Assembly: GCA_965218985.1 (NCBI GenBank)
Contig: CBDCMP010000007.1
Location: 1,240,001-1,304,000 of the forward strand
DNA: 64,000 bases
Direction: 5' to 3'
Source of the DNA: Pseudopedobacter sp965218985
Lineage (GTDB): Bacteria; Bacteroidota; Bacteroidia; Sphingobacteriales; Sphingobacteriaceae
Part shown: piece by piece, positions 43,881-53,629 of the stretch
How the letters are laid out: the number at the start of each line of letters is the position of its first letter
Position numbering within the stretch: position 1 is the stretch's first letter
Position numbers and translations under genes: made by a program
Notes under the pieces: model-generated
Databases searched by the model: none
What the model was told of the DNA's origin: nothing
What the model saw: only the letters and a program-made list of their open reading frames with translations

Positions 43881-45620
43881 ATGAAAAATAATATAAAAAT
43901 ATTCACTTTAACGGTGGTGGCAGCCTTAACATTAGGTTCCTGTAAAAAGGCCTTAATGGAGACGCCCGAAGATTTTTTAAGTGCAGCACAGTTAGGTAGT
44001 TCTACTGTACAAGACGCAAATGTTTATATAAATGGCGCATTAAACACCATCAATGATGGGCCAATGTTTCGCTACGGTGCTTTCCCTAAAGTACTTGAAT
44101 TAGACAATGATGACGTAACCGGACCAGATTGGGGAATGGGTGATTTTGGTGCAGGTAACTTCACTAACTTCTGGGCTATTGATTACATGTGGAATGGCCC
44201 TTATCAATTAATAAAGAGAGCCAACTTTGCCAGATATAAGATTTCGCAAATGTCTCTTGCAGATGCAGATAAGAACAATGCAATGGGTCAGGTTAATTTC
44301 TTAAAAGCCTGGAGTTATTTCCTATTGGTACAAGCGTATGGACCGGTTCCTTTATATAAAGTTTCTTTAGAAGAAGGTGCGGCTCCAAATATGCCAAGAG
44401 CTTCTGTAAAAGAAGTTTATGAGTATATCATTGAAACGCTGAAGTTAGCTGAAACTCAACTTTACGGAGTTAAGGATGCGGGCTATGCAACGGGTAGAAT
44501 TAGCAAAGGTGCCGCCAGTTCTTTATTAGCGAAGGTATACTTAACGATGGCCTCGGGCTCTCTATCAGGTGCGCAAGTAACCATGATGGGCGGAAGAGCT
44601 ACTGCGCAGGTAAATGGTAAAACAGTAAGAATTGCTGAGCCGTCTCCAGAAACTTTTACAAAAACAGTAGTAGCAGGTTATGAGGGTTTTGATTCAAAAG
44701 CTTATTTTAAACTGGCTATGGATAAAGCAGATGAAGTTATAAAAAGTAACGACTATGAGCTTTTTCCAAGATATATGGACATTTGGCAGGTTTCAAACCG
44801 AAACAAAGGTGAACATATTTGGTCTATGCAGTCTGTAAGTAATTTCGCAGGGTTAAGCAATGGCGTGTCTAAAGAATATTTTGGCGTATTAAAATCACCG
44901 TTATCCGACATTGTAAAAGGTACCCCACAAGTAATTAACGGTAAATGGTATGGAGTACGTGACCACTGGTATGAATTGTTTAATAAAAATGATCAACGAA
45001 TTACAGATGGGGTGTTACACAGATGGCAAGATGCCAATGGGTATTTCAGTATTTACCCTGCCGCAGATAGTATGATTGTAAAAGGCTTGGATACTTCACC
45101 AGATGCTATGGCTAAAAAAGCCCGTTACGGTTACACCTCTACTGATGGTTTTGGATATTCTATCCCGGCGTTAAGAAAATTTGCCGGAGTTACTGATGCA
45201 AGTATTGATGCTGCAGATTTTTACTTCCCATTCTTAAGGTTTGCAGACGTATTATTAATTTATGCTGAAGCTAATAACGAATACAATGGTGGTGCAACAA
45301 ATGATGCTTATGTTGCTTTAAACAAGGTAGTAGAAAGAAGTAATCCTACTCCGGTAAACAGTCCACCAACAGTTGCTGGTCTAAATCAGGAAGCTTTCCG
45401 CTCTTACGTGTTAGAAGAAAGAAGAAGAGAACTTGCCTTAGAAGGAAACAGACGCTGGGATTTAATTAGATGGGGAATTTACCTGCAAGCGATGAACGCC
45501 GTTGATATTGACGAAAACAACGTTTTGAAACGTAGACAACCAAAACATCTGCTTTACCCAATCCCAGTTGGTGAAATCAGTGCAAACAAATTAATTAACG
45601 AAAATAACCCAGGTTGGTAA
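43881..45620 (+). CDS. SusD/RagB-like glycan-binding lipoprotein (mannan PUL)
   Basis: 579 aa with a lipobox L-G-S-C (residues 18-21) followed by K-K-A-L-M-E-T-P. SusD hallmarks: F-L-K-A-W-S-Y-F-L-L-V-Q-A-Y-G-P-V-P-L-Y, R-F-A-D-V-L-L-I-Y-A-E-A-N-N-E, E-E-R-R-R-E-L-A-L-E-G-N-R-R-W-D-L-I-R and a terminal Y-P-I-P-V-G-E-I block. Surface partner of the SusC above. The stop overlaps the start of the GH26 gene (TAATG). Confidence 0.96.
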   Translation: MKNNIKIFTLTVVAALTLGSCKKALMETPEDFLSAAQLGSSTVQDANVYINGALNTINDGPMFRYGAFPKVLELDNDDVTGPDWGMGDFGAGNFTNFWAIDYMWNGPYQLIKRANFARYKISQMSLADADKNNAMGQVNFLKAWSYFLLVQAYGPVPLYKVSLEEGAAPNMPRASVKEVYEYIIETLKLAETQLYGVKDAGYATGRISKGAASSLLAKVYLTMASGSLSGAQVTMMGGRATAQVNGKTVRIAEPSPETFTKTVVAGYEGFDSKAYFKLAMDKADEVIKSNDYELFPRYMDIWQVSNRNKGEHIWSMQSVSNFAGLSNGVSKEYFGVLKSPLSDIVKGTPQVINGKWYGVRDHWYELFNKNDQRITDGVLHRWQDANGYFSIYPAADSMIVKGLDTSPDAMAKKARYGYTSTDGFGYSIPALRKFAGVTDASIDAADFYFPFLRFADVLLIYAEANNEYNGGATNDAYVALNKVVERSNPTPVNSPPTVAGLNQEAFRSYVLEERRRELALEGNRRWDLIRWGIYLQAMNAVDIDENNVLKRRQPKHLLYPIPVGEISANKLINENNPGW

Positions 45621-46903
45621 TGAGTTATTTTGTAAAAAAAGCAGGAAGTAATACTGTTTTAACAAACCCTTTTAAATCATTAGTCATCGCATTTATTGCG
45701 ATGACTATGATCTTTACTTCATGTAAAAAGGACGATGTTGCTCCTCCCGATGGGCCAGTTGTAGTACCACCAGTAAAACCAGACCCTACGCCCGTAGTGC
45801 CATCAATGGCTACAGTTAAGTCGTGGTTGGTTGATAAAAATGCAACTGACGAAACAGCTGCTTTATTTTACAAAATGAAAATGTTAGCCAAAACCAAAAT
45901 TATGTTTGGTCAACAAGACGCAACCAGGCAAGGAAAAACTCCAGGTTACGTGATGGGGATGTCAGACATAAAAGAGGTTACAGGGGCTTATCCCGCAGTT
46001 TATGGATGGGATTTGCTTGATATCGCATCTTTTCAACGTAATGGATGGTTTGACAATCAGGCAACTGAAATTAGACAGCTAACCGTTGATGCCTATCTTA
46101 GAGGTGGGGTAAATACTTATTGCTGGCATTACTGGAATCCAATGCTTAGCAAAAGTCCAGGTCAGGACGGCTCTACAGAAGGCAAAAATGCGTCTTTCTA
46201 TTATAAAGATGCACAAGCCGCTGCGGTTCCAGAAATTTTAATTGGAGGCAATTATAACGAAGTCTATAAAATGTCTCTGGACAGAGTAGCCGCTTATATA
46301 AAGTCTATCCAAACCGACGACGGAAAACTTGTTCCAATTATATTCAGAATATTTCATGAAATGGACGGCGATTGGTTTTGGTGGGGTCGTACGCATTGTA
46401 CTGCACAACAATACAAAGATTTATTCCAATACACTGTGAAATATTTAAGAGATGAAAAACAAGTCCATAACGCATTGTTTTCATGGTCGCCAGATAGAAG
46501 TGCCTCTACAGAAGAGCAATACTTAGCTTATTACCCTGGCGATGATTATGTGGACGTACTGGGAATGGACCAATATGAAGATTTAAAAACTGTTTCTGGA
46601 ATTGCTTCAGCAAGTAACAAGTTAAAAATCATGTCGGATTATGCCATCAGAAAAAATAAAATTGCTGCTCTAACAGAAACTGGTTTAGCAAATATTACCA
46701 AGAGTGATTGGTATACTCAGGTGTTATTAAAAGCAATGACTCAGCAAAAAATTGAGTTATCTTATGCGTTAGCTTGGTATAACGGTGGCAGTCTTTACAC
46801 TCCTATTAAAGGAGACCCGGCCGAAGCAGATTTTATAAAATTTAAAAATAGTTCATCGATGGTTTTTGGTGACAAAGTCCGCGATATGTATAAATTGAAT
46901 TAA
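45620..46903 (+). CDS. GH26 beta-mannanase lipoprotein
   Basis: 427 aa from ATG 45620, which overlaps the SusD stop; an in-frame TTG 6 bp upstream is less likely. Lipobox F-T-S-C (about 30-34), proline-rich linker, then the GH26 domain with acid/base Glu247 (R-I-F-H-E-M-D-G-D-W-F-W-W-G) and nucleophile Glu353 (A-L-T-E-T-G). The linker after the lipid anchor and coupling to SusC/SusD suggest the surface endo-mannanase that makes oligosaccharides for import. Confidence 0.93.
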   Translation: MSYFVKKAGSNTVLTNPFKSLVIAFIAMTMIFTSCKKDDVAPPDGPVVVPPVKPDPTPVVPSMATVKSWLVDKNATDETAALFYKMKMLAKTKIMFGQQDATRQGKTPGYVMGMSDIKEVTGAYPAVYGWDLLDIASFQRNGWFDNQATEIRQLTVDAYLRGGVNTYCWHYWNPMLSKSPGQDGSTEGKNASFYYKDAQAAAVPEILIGGNYNEVYKMSLDRVAAYIKSIQTDDGKLVPIIFRIFHEMDGDWFWWGRTHCTAQQYKDLFQYTVKYLRDEKQVHNALFSWSPDRSASTEEQYLAYYPGDDYVDVLGMDQYEDLKTVSGIASASNKLKIMSDYAIRKNKIAALTETGLANITKSDWYTQVLLKAMTQQKIELSYALAWYNGGSLYTPIKGDPAEADFIKFKNSSSMVFGDKVRDMYKLN

Positions 46904-46926
46904 CAGCAAACTTTAAAATTAAACTA

Positions 46927-48075
46927 ATGAAAAAGATTGTAATTAAAAGACTAAGGAATTTATTCCTTCTAATTGCGACTGTGGCAATGGTATCTTCCTG
47001 TAAAAAGGAATCCAAAAGCACAAATATACCAACTTGTTCTGGTGCACCTGTGATCACAAAAATCTCATCTACTACAAATAGATCAGATAGTTCAACTGGT
47101 GGAAGCCTTTCAGACTGGGTTATTATCCAGGGTTCCAACTTATGCGGAGCTAAGAAAATTATGTTTAACGATGTGGAAGTTGATTTATCAAACGCATACA
47201 TTACGCCAAATGAAATAACTTTGGCTGTTCCAAGAGGTATTCCTACAGTAGTAAATGACAAAGTAACCTTATCTACCAACGGTGGAGACGCAACTTTTGG
47301 TTATACTGTTTCTGTACCAAACTTAATGGTAACTGGGATGTACAATGAGTACACTCCTGCTGGGGCAACAATGGCCATTACAGGTAAAAACTTTGATTTG
47401 TATGAACTGAATCCTGAAAGCGGAAAAGTGATTTTTGGAACTACAGAAGTTGCAATTGATCGCTCTACTCCAGATTCTATCTTTTTCAAAGTTCCTATGG
47501 AGGCGGTAGTAAATGCTAAACTGCAATTAAAAGATAAACGCGGTGTAATGACACCTATTCCAGGCCAGTACAAAGATAACCGTGGGATGATTTATACGAT
47601 GACAGAAAATTTCTGGAATTTAGGTAATTTGACTATTCAGGACGGTCCTATTCCAGCCCCAATTAACGGAAAATACGTATACTGGAAAGGTCCTTACACT
47701 TCATGGGATTGGAACGAACACTACCATGTGGTTTGGAATCCCAAGTTAGCAGACGCTGGCGTAGTAGGACCTTCCACTAATTATGTAATGAAGTTCGAAA
47801 TCAATGTCATGAACGATTGGTCAAAAGATGCAATGAAAATTAAAATGTTTGGACAGGATTACGAGTGGAAACCGTTTACAAACTTGCCATTTACAACTAG
47901 CGGATGGAAAACAATCACTATTCCTCTAAGTGTATACAAAGTTAACGGCGCACCAATTGACATTTCTCAGGCTCAGGCAAATGCTAACTCAGAGATAAGA
48001 TTATATGTTCACGGTGGAGATAACATCAACATAGATATGGCATTGGATAATTTCAGAATTGTTCCTAAGAATTAA
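46927..48075 (+). CDS. TIG-domain surface glycan-binding lipoprotein
   Basis: 382 aa with a lipobox V-S-S-C followed by K-K-E-S-K. Two IPT/TIG-like Ig domains (about 38-125 and 128-205: V-I-I-Q-G-S-N-L, M-A-I-T-G-K-N-F-D-L) precede a C-terminal beta-sandwich with aromatic residues (Y-V-Y-W-K-G-P-Y-T-S-W-D-W-N-E) and a D-N-F-R-I-V-P ending. Such proteins sit after SusD in PULs and bind the polysaccharide at the surface. Mannan binding is inferred from context. Confidence 0.85.
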   Translation: MKKIVIKRLRNLFLLIATVAMVSSCKKESKSTNIPTCSGAPVITKISSTTNRSDSSTGGSLSDWVIIQGSNLCGAKKIMFNDVEVDLSNAYITPNEITLAVPRGIPTVVNDKVTLSTNGGDATFGYTVSVPNLMVTGMYNEYTPAGATMAITGKNFDLYELNPESGKVIFGTTEVAIDRSTPDSIFFKVPMEAVVNAKLQLKDKRGVMTPIPGQYKDNRGMIYTMTENFWNLGNLTIQDGPIPAPINGKYVYWKGPYTSWDWNEHYHVVWNPKLADAGVVGPSTNYVMKFEINVMNDWSKDAMKIKMFGQDYEWKPFTNLPFTTSGWKTITIPLSVYKVNGAPIDISQAQANANSEIRLYVHGGDNINIDMALDNFRIVPKN

Positions 48076-49364
48076 TGACTAAAACTTTGGTTAGGTTTAG
48101 TATAGTGGTGATAATGGTCTGGATAATTTGTCCAGACCATTTATTGTACGCTCAGGAAAACTTTGCAAAACAACAAGGATCCACGCTTACTTTAAACGGT
48201 ATCGCCTGCAATTATGTAGGTACCAATTATTGGTTTGGCAGCCTATTGGCCTTAAAAGGTAAAGACGGAAAAAAACGTCTAAAAAAAGAACTCAACTTTT
48301 TAAAAAAAGAGGGTGTTACCAATTTACGTGTAATGGTTGGTGCAGAAGGACAAGTAGATTATAAGTTTCGCGTGGCTACCTCAGATGCATTACAGCCTCA
48401 GAAAGGCATTTTTCGTGATTCAATTCTTTACAGCTTAGATTATCTTTTGGTAGAATTGGAAAAACGCAACATGAAAGCGGTTTTACATTTTACCAACACC
48501 TGGGACTGGAGCGGCGGCTTGGGTCAATATTTAGAATGGAATGGTTACACACCACAACCTCACTCAAAAGTAGAAAATTACGACTGGAACAAATACCGCG
48601 ATTACATTACGCAATTTTACGCTTGTAAACCATGCCAAGAAGATGTAGATACCTACATCAAATACATTTTAAATCATACCAATAGCATTAACGGGATAAA
48701 ATACGTTGGTGATCCTGCAATAATGGCTTGGCGAATTATTAATGAACCACGCCCAATGCGTGAAATAAATAATCAGGCATTTTTAGATTGGATAAAGCAT
48801 GTTGCAGCTTTAATTAAATCATTAGATCCCAACCATCTACTATCAACAGGCAGCGAGGGAGATATTGCTTCCGATAATGATATGGCAATTTACAAAGCCA
48901 TGCATGCTGATAAAAACATTGATTACCTAACCATACACATGTGGCTAAAAAACTGGGGTTGGTTTAAAGATACTGCGCTAAATACCAGTATGGACACCAT
49001 CATTAAAAAAGCAGAAATACACATCGAAAAACATATTGAAATTGCTAAAGAACTAAATAAGCCGTTGGTGTTGGAAGAATTTGGCTTACCCAGGGATTTA
49101 AAGTCTTTTGACCCCAAATCTACTACCAATAACCGCAATTTATTTTATAAAAATATATTTACCCTGCAAGGTAAGTACCCTATACTCGTAGGAACCAATT
49201 TTTGGGCTTTCGGGGGAATTGCCCGACCAATAAAAGGACAAATTTTTTGGGAAAATGGAGACGATTACATGAGCGATCCGGGAGGAGAAGAACAAGGCCT
49301 TAACTCAGTCTTCACTTCAGATAAATCTACCTGGAAAATAATCAAAAGGTTTCCAAAAAAATAA
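48075..49364 (+). CDS. GH5 (subfamily 7-like) endo-beta-mannanase
   Basis: 429 aa with a signal peptide (ends L-Y-A-Q). The barrel has N-L-R-V-M-V-G near strand 2, acid/base Glu224 in W-R-I-I-N-E-P-R-P and nucleophile Glu335 in V-L-E-E-F-G, plus W-D-W-S-G-G-L-G-Q-Y-L and N-F-W-A-F-G-G near the end, all as in GH5_7 mannanases. Its ATG overlaps the stop of the TIG-domain gene, so it is co-translated. Probably periplasmic or surface endo-acting enzyme. Confidence 0.92.
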   Translation: MTKTLVRFSIVVIMVWIICPDHLLYAQENFAKQQGSTLTLNGIACNYVGTNYWFGSLLALKGKDGKKRLKKELNFLKKEGVTNLRVMVGAEGQVDYKFRVATSDALQPQKGIFRDSILYSLDYLLVELEKRNMKAVLHFTNTWDWSGGLGQYLEWNGYTPQPHSKVENYDWNKYRDYITQFYACKPCQEDVDTYIKYILNHTNSINGIKYVGDPAIMAWRIINEPRPMREINNQAFLDWIKHVAALIKSLDPNHLLSTGSEGDIASDNDMAIYKAMHADKNIDYLTIHMWLKNWGWFKDTALNTSMDTIIKKAEIHIEKHIEIAKELNKPLVLEEFGLPRDLKSFDPKSTTNNRNLFYKNIFTLQGKYPILVGTNFWAFGGIARPIKGQIFWENGDDYMSDPGGEEQGLNSVFTSDKSTWKIIKRFPKK

Positions 49365-49560
49365 TGCACCTAAACTAATATTGTTAAAAACATATTTTAA
49401 ACAGACGCAAAACAGACAAAGTAAATTTTATAAAATTCAAAAACACCTCTTCGATCGTGATGCCGGGATTAACCTCCAGTTACGTACGTAGTAAGAAATA
49501 AATACAGCCTAACTAGCGTCAATCATCTATCGCTGGGTAGGTTTTTAAACCAAGTACTTA

Positions 49561-50715
49561 ATGAAATTAAAAAGCCTTTTAACCCTCCTTTCTTTAGCGA
49601 TAGCTACGCAAGCAACGTTTGCGCAGGGAATGAAATTGACTGATAACAAAGTAACCACAGAAACCAATGAGTTGTACAAAAACTTACAAAAACTTTTAAC
49701 TAAAGGCGTGATGTTTGGCCATCAGGATGACCTGGCTTATGGCGTAAACTGGAAAAAATCAGACAATAACAGAAGTGATATTCACGATGTGGTAAAAGAT
49801 TATCCGGCGGTTTTTGGTTGGGATATTGGCCAAATAGAACATCGATCTAAAAATAATATTGATGGAGTATCTTTTGAAGAAATGAAAGAACACATTAAAT
49901 GGGTTTATGATTATGGTGGGATAAACACCATCGGTTGGCATGTAGACAATCCAGTTACGTTAAAACACGCATGGGATAATACCGCAGCGGCAGCTGCAGT
50001 TCTTCCAGGTGGCGACAAAAATACACTCTACAAAAAGTGGATGGATAATGCGGCCCGTTATATGAAAAATTTAAAAGGCAGTGATGGAAAACAAATTCCG
50101 CTTATCTTCAGACCCTACCACGAGCTTAATGGTGGATGGTTTTGGTGGGGGAAAGATTCAACTACTACCAAACAGTATATTGACTTATACCGCTACACGG
50201 TAAATTATTTCAGAAATAAAAAGCACTTGCATAATTTAATTTATGTCTATAACACCAACACCTTCCAAAACGCCACCGAGTTTACAGAGCGTTACCCGGG
50301 TAATGATGTCATTGATATTGTTAGTTTTGATAATTACGAATTTGCGCCAGTCAATTCAGCTGATTCAGTTATAGAAAAAGCAAAAATCAAATACCAGCTT
50401 CAGATAAAAAATGGCTTAACTACGCTAGATTCAGTAGCAAAAGCGCATAACAAAATTCCAACATTTGCAGAAACAGGCTTTGAAACGGTGCCAGATAAAA
50501 CCTGGTGGACCGACACACTTTGGCCTATTATTAAAGATTATAACATATCTTACGTTTTGGTTTGGAGGAATCACGGATGGAAATCTGATGAGAATAAATT
50601 TCACTATTATGCTCCATATTCGGGGCATCCGTCATCTGGCGATTTTATAAAGTTTTACGATGAGCCCCGTACACTTTTCTTAAAAGATATAGCTGCGGAA
50701 AGCGTGTATAAATAA
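49561..50715 (+). CDS. GH26 mannanase / mannobiohydrolase
   Basis: 384 aa with a signal peptide (ends T-F-A-Q), no lipobox, so periplasmic. Acid/base Glu188 in R-P-Y-H-E-L-N-G-G-W-F-W-W-G and nucleophile Glu304 in T-F-A-E-T-G. It stands 31 bp before the sugar symporter and near the epimerase and phosphorylase, the position of mannobiose-releasing GH26 enzymes in Bacteroides mannan loci. Exo versus endo action is inferred from that context only. A 196-bp gap before it holds no visible gene. Confidence 0.92.
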   Translation: MKLKSLLTLLSLAIATQATFAQGMKLTDNKVTTETNELYKNLQKLLTKGVMFGHQDDLAYGVNWKKSDNNRSDIHDVVKDYPAVFGWDIGQIEHRSKNNIDGVSFEEMKEHIKWVYDYGGINTIGWHVDNPVTLKHAWDNTAAAAAVLPGGDKNTLYKKWMDNAARYMKNLKGSDGKQIPLIFRPYHELNGGWFWWGKDSTTTKQYIDLYRYTVNYFRNKKHLHNLIYVYNTNTFQNATEFTERYPGNDVIDIVSFDNYEFAPVNSADSVIEKAKIKYQLQIKNGLTTLDSVAKAHNKIPTFAETGFETVPDKTWWTDTLWPIIKDYNISYVLVWRNHGWKSDENKFHYYAPYSGHPSSGDFIKFYDEPRTLFLKDIAAESVYK

Positions 50716-50746
50716 ACAAAAGGAAACAATTATTTAAAATATCGAA

Positions 50747-52168
50747 ATGGGTGAAAAATTAAGTTTTAAAGAAAAAGTTGGCTATGGTTTCGGAGATTTC
50801 GCATCCTCCATGTTCTGGAAAATATTTTCCGTTTATCTGCTTTTCTTTTATACAGATATTTACGGAATTCCCGCTGCTGTTGTAGGAACCATGTTTTTAA
50901 TAACCCGTATCTGGGATACAGGTTTAGACCCAATAATTGGGATTTTTTCTGACAGAACTAATACAAAATGGGGAAAGTTTAGACCATACCTCCTATTTGT
51001 TGCCATTCCTTTTGGTATAGTGGGTGTATTAACGTTTACTACTCCTTCGATAGGTGTATCAGGTAAGATAATTTATGCCTACATCACTTACACCTTAATG
51101 ATGATGGTTTATTCCGGGATTAACGTTCCATATGCCTCTCTCATGGGTGTAATGACGTCTAATATTAAAGAAAGAACTACCCTTTCTACCTACCGCTTTG
51201 TTTTTGCATTTGCCGGAAGTATTTTGGTATTAGCAACAGCGCAACCTCTAGTAGATGCATTAAGTAAAACTGGCTCTGGCACCGTAGATAGCCAACATGG
51301 CTGGCAATATGCGATGATTATTTACGCCATAATCGCTGTAGTGTTATTTTATTTCACTTTTGCCTGGACACGCGAACGGGTAAGCCCTCCAAAAGAACAA
51401 AAAACATCCTTAAAAGATGATTTAATAAATTTAGCAAGAAATAAACCCTGGTTCATCCTTTTAGGTGCAGGTGTTTCAACCCTTGTTTTCAATTCTTTAA
51501 GAGACGGCTCAACTATCTTTTATTTCAAATACTATTTTCAAAGTCAGGAAGCATTTGAAATTCCCTTAGCTAAAATAGCCATCAACTACAGTACGCTTTA
51601 CCTGGTTTTAGGACAGGCGGCAAATATTGTTGGGGTAGTTTTAGCAAAGCCTATTTCTGATCGGGTTGGTAAAAAGAACACTTTTATGTATGCAATGGCA
51701 ATTGCCAGCGTTTTAAGTGTATTCTTCTATTTCTTTAAAGAAAACAACTTAATGCTCATTTTCAGCTTCCAGTTCTTAATCAGCGTTTGTGCTGGAATTA
51801 TCTTTCCGCTATTATGGTCCATGTATGCAGATATTGCTGATTACTCCGAGTGGAAAACAGGAAGAAGGGCCACGGGACTAATATTTTCATCATCATCCAT
51901 GTCTCAAAAACTAGGTTGGACATTAGGTGGTGCTTTAACCGGTTGGTTATTGGCTATCTATGGTTTTAAAGCTAACGCCGTACAAAGTACAGATGCGCAA
52001 ACTGGCATCCGCATGATGATGAGTTTTATACCAGCAGCTGGCGCACTGCTATCTGCGCTATTTATTGCTTTTTATAAGCTCAGCGATTCATTTATGATGA
52101 CTGTGAGCGATGAATTATCAGAAAGAAGAAAAAATGAAGATTCCATTATCATTGAAGGAAAAATTTAA
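50747..52168 (+). CDS. GPH-family sugar:cation symporter
   Basis: 473 aa, twelve predicted membrane segments, MelB-like: V-G-Y-G-F-G-D-F-A-S at the start, R-I-W-D-T-G-L-D-P-I-I-G in helix 2 with the cation-site Asp residues, and W-G-K-F-R-P-Y-L-L in the first cytoplasmic loop. It would carry mannobiose or a similar disaccharide from periplasm to cytoplasm, between the GH26 that makes it and the epimerase and phosphorylase that use it. Confidence 0.92.
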   Translation: MGEKLSFKEKVGYGFGDFASSMFWKIFSVYLLFFYTDIYGIPAAVVGTMFLITRIWDTGLDPIIGIFSDRTNTKWGKFRPYLLFVAIPFGIVGVLTFTTPSIGVSGKIIYAYITYTLMMMVYSGINVPYASLMGVMTSNIKERTTLSTYRFVFAFAGSILVLATAQPLVDALSKTGSGTVDSQHGWQYAMIIYAIIAVVLFYFTFAWTRERVSPPKEQKTSLKDDLINLARNKPWFILLGAGVSTLVFNSLRDGSTIFYFKYYFQSQEAFEIPLAKIAINYSTLYLVLGQAANIVGVVLAKPISDRVGKKNTFMYAMAIASVLSVFFYFFKENNLMLIFSFQFLISVCAGIIFPLLWSMYADIADYSEWKTGRRATGLIFSSSSMSQKLGWTLGGALTGWLLAIYGFKANAVQSTDAQTGIRMMMSFIPAAGALLSALFIAFYKLSDSFMMTVSDELSERRKNEDSIIIEGKI

Positions 52169-52316
52169 TTGATGTTTGTAAAACAGCAAGATTTTTTTTA
52201 ATATTTTTAAAATAAGGTGTACAGATTGGAAATTCCTTTAGATAAAACAAATTATTTATAAGTACCCAACCACGCACAGAAAAGCGAAACAAAAAACAGA
52301 ATAATATATATATACA

Positions 52317-53543
52317 ATGACATCAAAATACCAAAATCGTTTAGAGGCGTTGCAACAAAGTCACCAAACACTAATCAACCAAAAAAATGAAAAACAACCA
52401 TTAGGAAACGGGATATTTGACCGTTATAAGAATCCTGTGGTTACGGCGGCTCATGTTCCTTTAAATTGGCGTTTTGATTTCGACGAAAAAAGCAATCCCT
52501 TTCTGATGGAGAGAATTGCCGTAAACGCTGCATTTAATGCCGGAGCAATTAAATACAATGGTAAATACTTATTGGTACTTCGTGTAGAAGGTGCAGATAG
52601 AAAATCTTTTTTTGCCGTGGCAGAGAGTGCAAATGGCATTGATGGCTTTAAATTCTGGGACTCCCCTATTGTGTTTGACAGTGATAAAGACGCTGATACT
52701 AACGTATATGACATGCGTTTAACGCAGCATGAGGATGGGTTTATTTACGGTCTTTTTTGTACAGAAAAGAAAGACCCAAATGCTCCTGCCGGTAACATGT
52801 CTGCAGCGGTTGCACAGTGCGGTATAGTTAGAACCAAAGATCTAAAAACATGGGATCGTTTGGCAGATTTAAAAACACCATCTGCACAGCAGCGAAATGT
52901 AGTTTTACACCCGGAGTTTGTTGATGGTCAATATGCATTTTACACTCGTCCACAAGACAGTTTCATTGAAGCTGGTAAAGGTGGAGGTATCGGCTTTGGA
53001 CTTTCGAAAACTATGGAAAATGCAGACATCGCTAAGGAACATGTTCTCTACAGTAAAGAGTACCATACCGTTTACGAAGGCAAAATGGGTCAAGGTCCGG
53101 TGCCAATTAAAACAGATAAAGGCTGGCTGCATTTAGCTCACGGTGTAAGAAATACGGCAGCAGGCTTACGTTATGTTTTGTATATGTTTATGACAGATTT
53201 ACACGATTTAACCAAGGTTACCCATAAGCCAGGCGGTTATTTTATTGCTCCAGAAGGCGAAGAACGTGTGGGTGATGTATCAAACGTAGTGTTTTCTAAC
53301 GGATGGATTGCAGATGATAATGGAGATGTATTTATCTACTACGCATCTTCAGACACACGTATGCATGTGGCAAAATCAAGCACTGCACAATTAATAGATT
53401 ATTGTATGAATACGCCAGAAGATGGTTTAAGTTCCGCAAATTCTGTTAAAACCATCAACCAATTGATTCAAAAGAACAAAAAAATTATTGCCTCCCAAAA
53501 TGGAGTTGATAAGAATAGCTCGGTGTTAAATAACACTCACTAA
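52317..53543 (+). CDS. GH130 4-O-beta-mannosyl-glucose phosphorylase
   Basis: 408 aa, no signal peptide, cytoplasmic five-bladed propeller. Motifs: N-P-V-V-T-A-A-H-V-P-L-N-W near the start, L-L-V-L-R-V-E-G-A-D-R-K-S, V-Y-D-M-R-L-T with the likely proton-donor Asp132, and Y-A-F-Y-T-R-P-Q-D. These fit GH130_1 mannosylglucose phosphorylases, which split Man-beta-1,4-Glc with phosphate to mannose-1-phosphate and glucose. With the epimerase gene that follows it forms the known epimerisation-phosphorolysis route for mannobiose. Confidence 0.93.
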   Translation: MTSKYQNRLEALQQSHQTLINQKNEKQPLGNGIFDRYKNPVVTAAHVPLNWRFDFDEKSNPFLMERIAVNAAFNAGAIKYNGKYLLVLRVEGADRKSFFAVAESANGIDGFKFWDSPIVFDSDKDADTNVYDMRLTQHEDGFIYGLFCTEKKDPNAPAGNMSAAVAQCGIVRTKDLKTWDRLADLKTPSAQQRNVVLHPEFVDGQYAFYTRPQDSFIEAGKGGGIGFGLSKTMENADIAKEHVLYSKEYHTVYEGKMGQGPVPIKTDKGWLHLAHGVRNTAAGLRYVLYMFMTDLHDLTKVTHKPGGYFIAPEGEERVGDVSNVVFSNGWIADDNGDVFIYYASSDTRMHVAKSSTAQLIDYCMNTPEDGLSSANSVKTINQLIQKNKKIIASQNGVDKNSSVLNNTH

Positions 53544-53572
53544 TATTTAAAATTTAAGTTAATAATTTGCTT

Positions 53573-53603
53573 GGGAAGACTTGTAAAAGACTTCCCGGTC
53601 TTC
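53573..53603 (+). promoter_or_regulatory. Overlapping alternative hairpins before the epimerase gene
   Basis: GGGAAGAC (53573-53580) can pair with GACTTCCC (53589-53596, one mismatch) or, through GAAGAC, with GTCTTC (53598-53603). The two pairings exclude each other. It lies about 30 bp before the epimerase start, in the 86-bp gap after the phosphorylase, and may tune expression or end the upstream message. Confidence 0.35.
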
Positions 53604-53629
53604 TTACTTAGTTGTATAAAGGGAAAGAA

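Noticed and set aside
45614..45619. TTG start for the first GH26
   Set aside because: ATG at 45620 overlaps the SusD stop as TAATG, the pattern also seen at other gene pairs in this window.
53612..53629. TTG start for the epimerase
   Set aside because: The six added codons include the purine-rich stretch that looks like a ribosome site; AGE proteins normally start near M-Q-N-Q.
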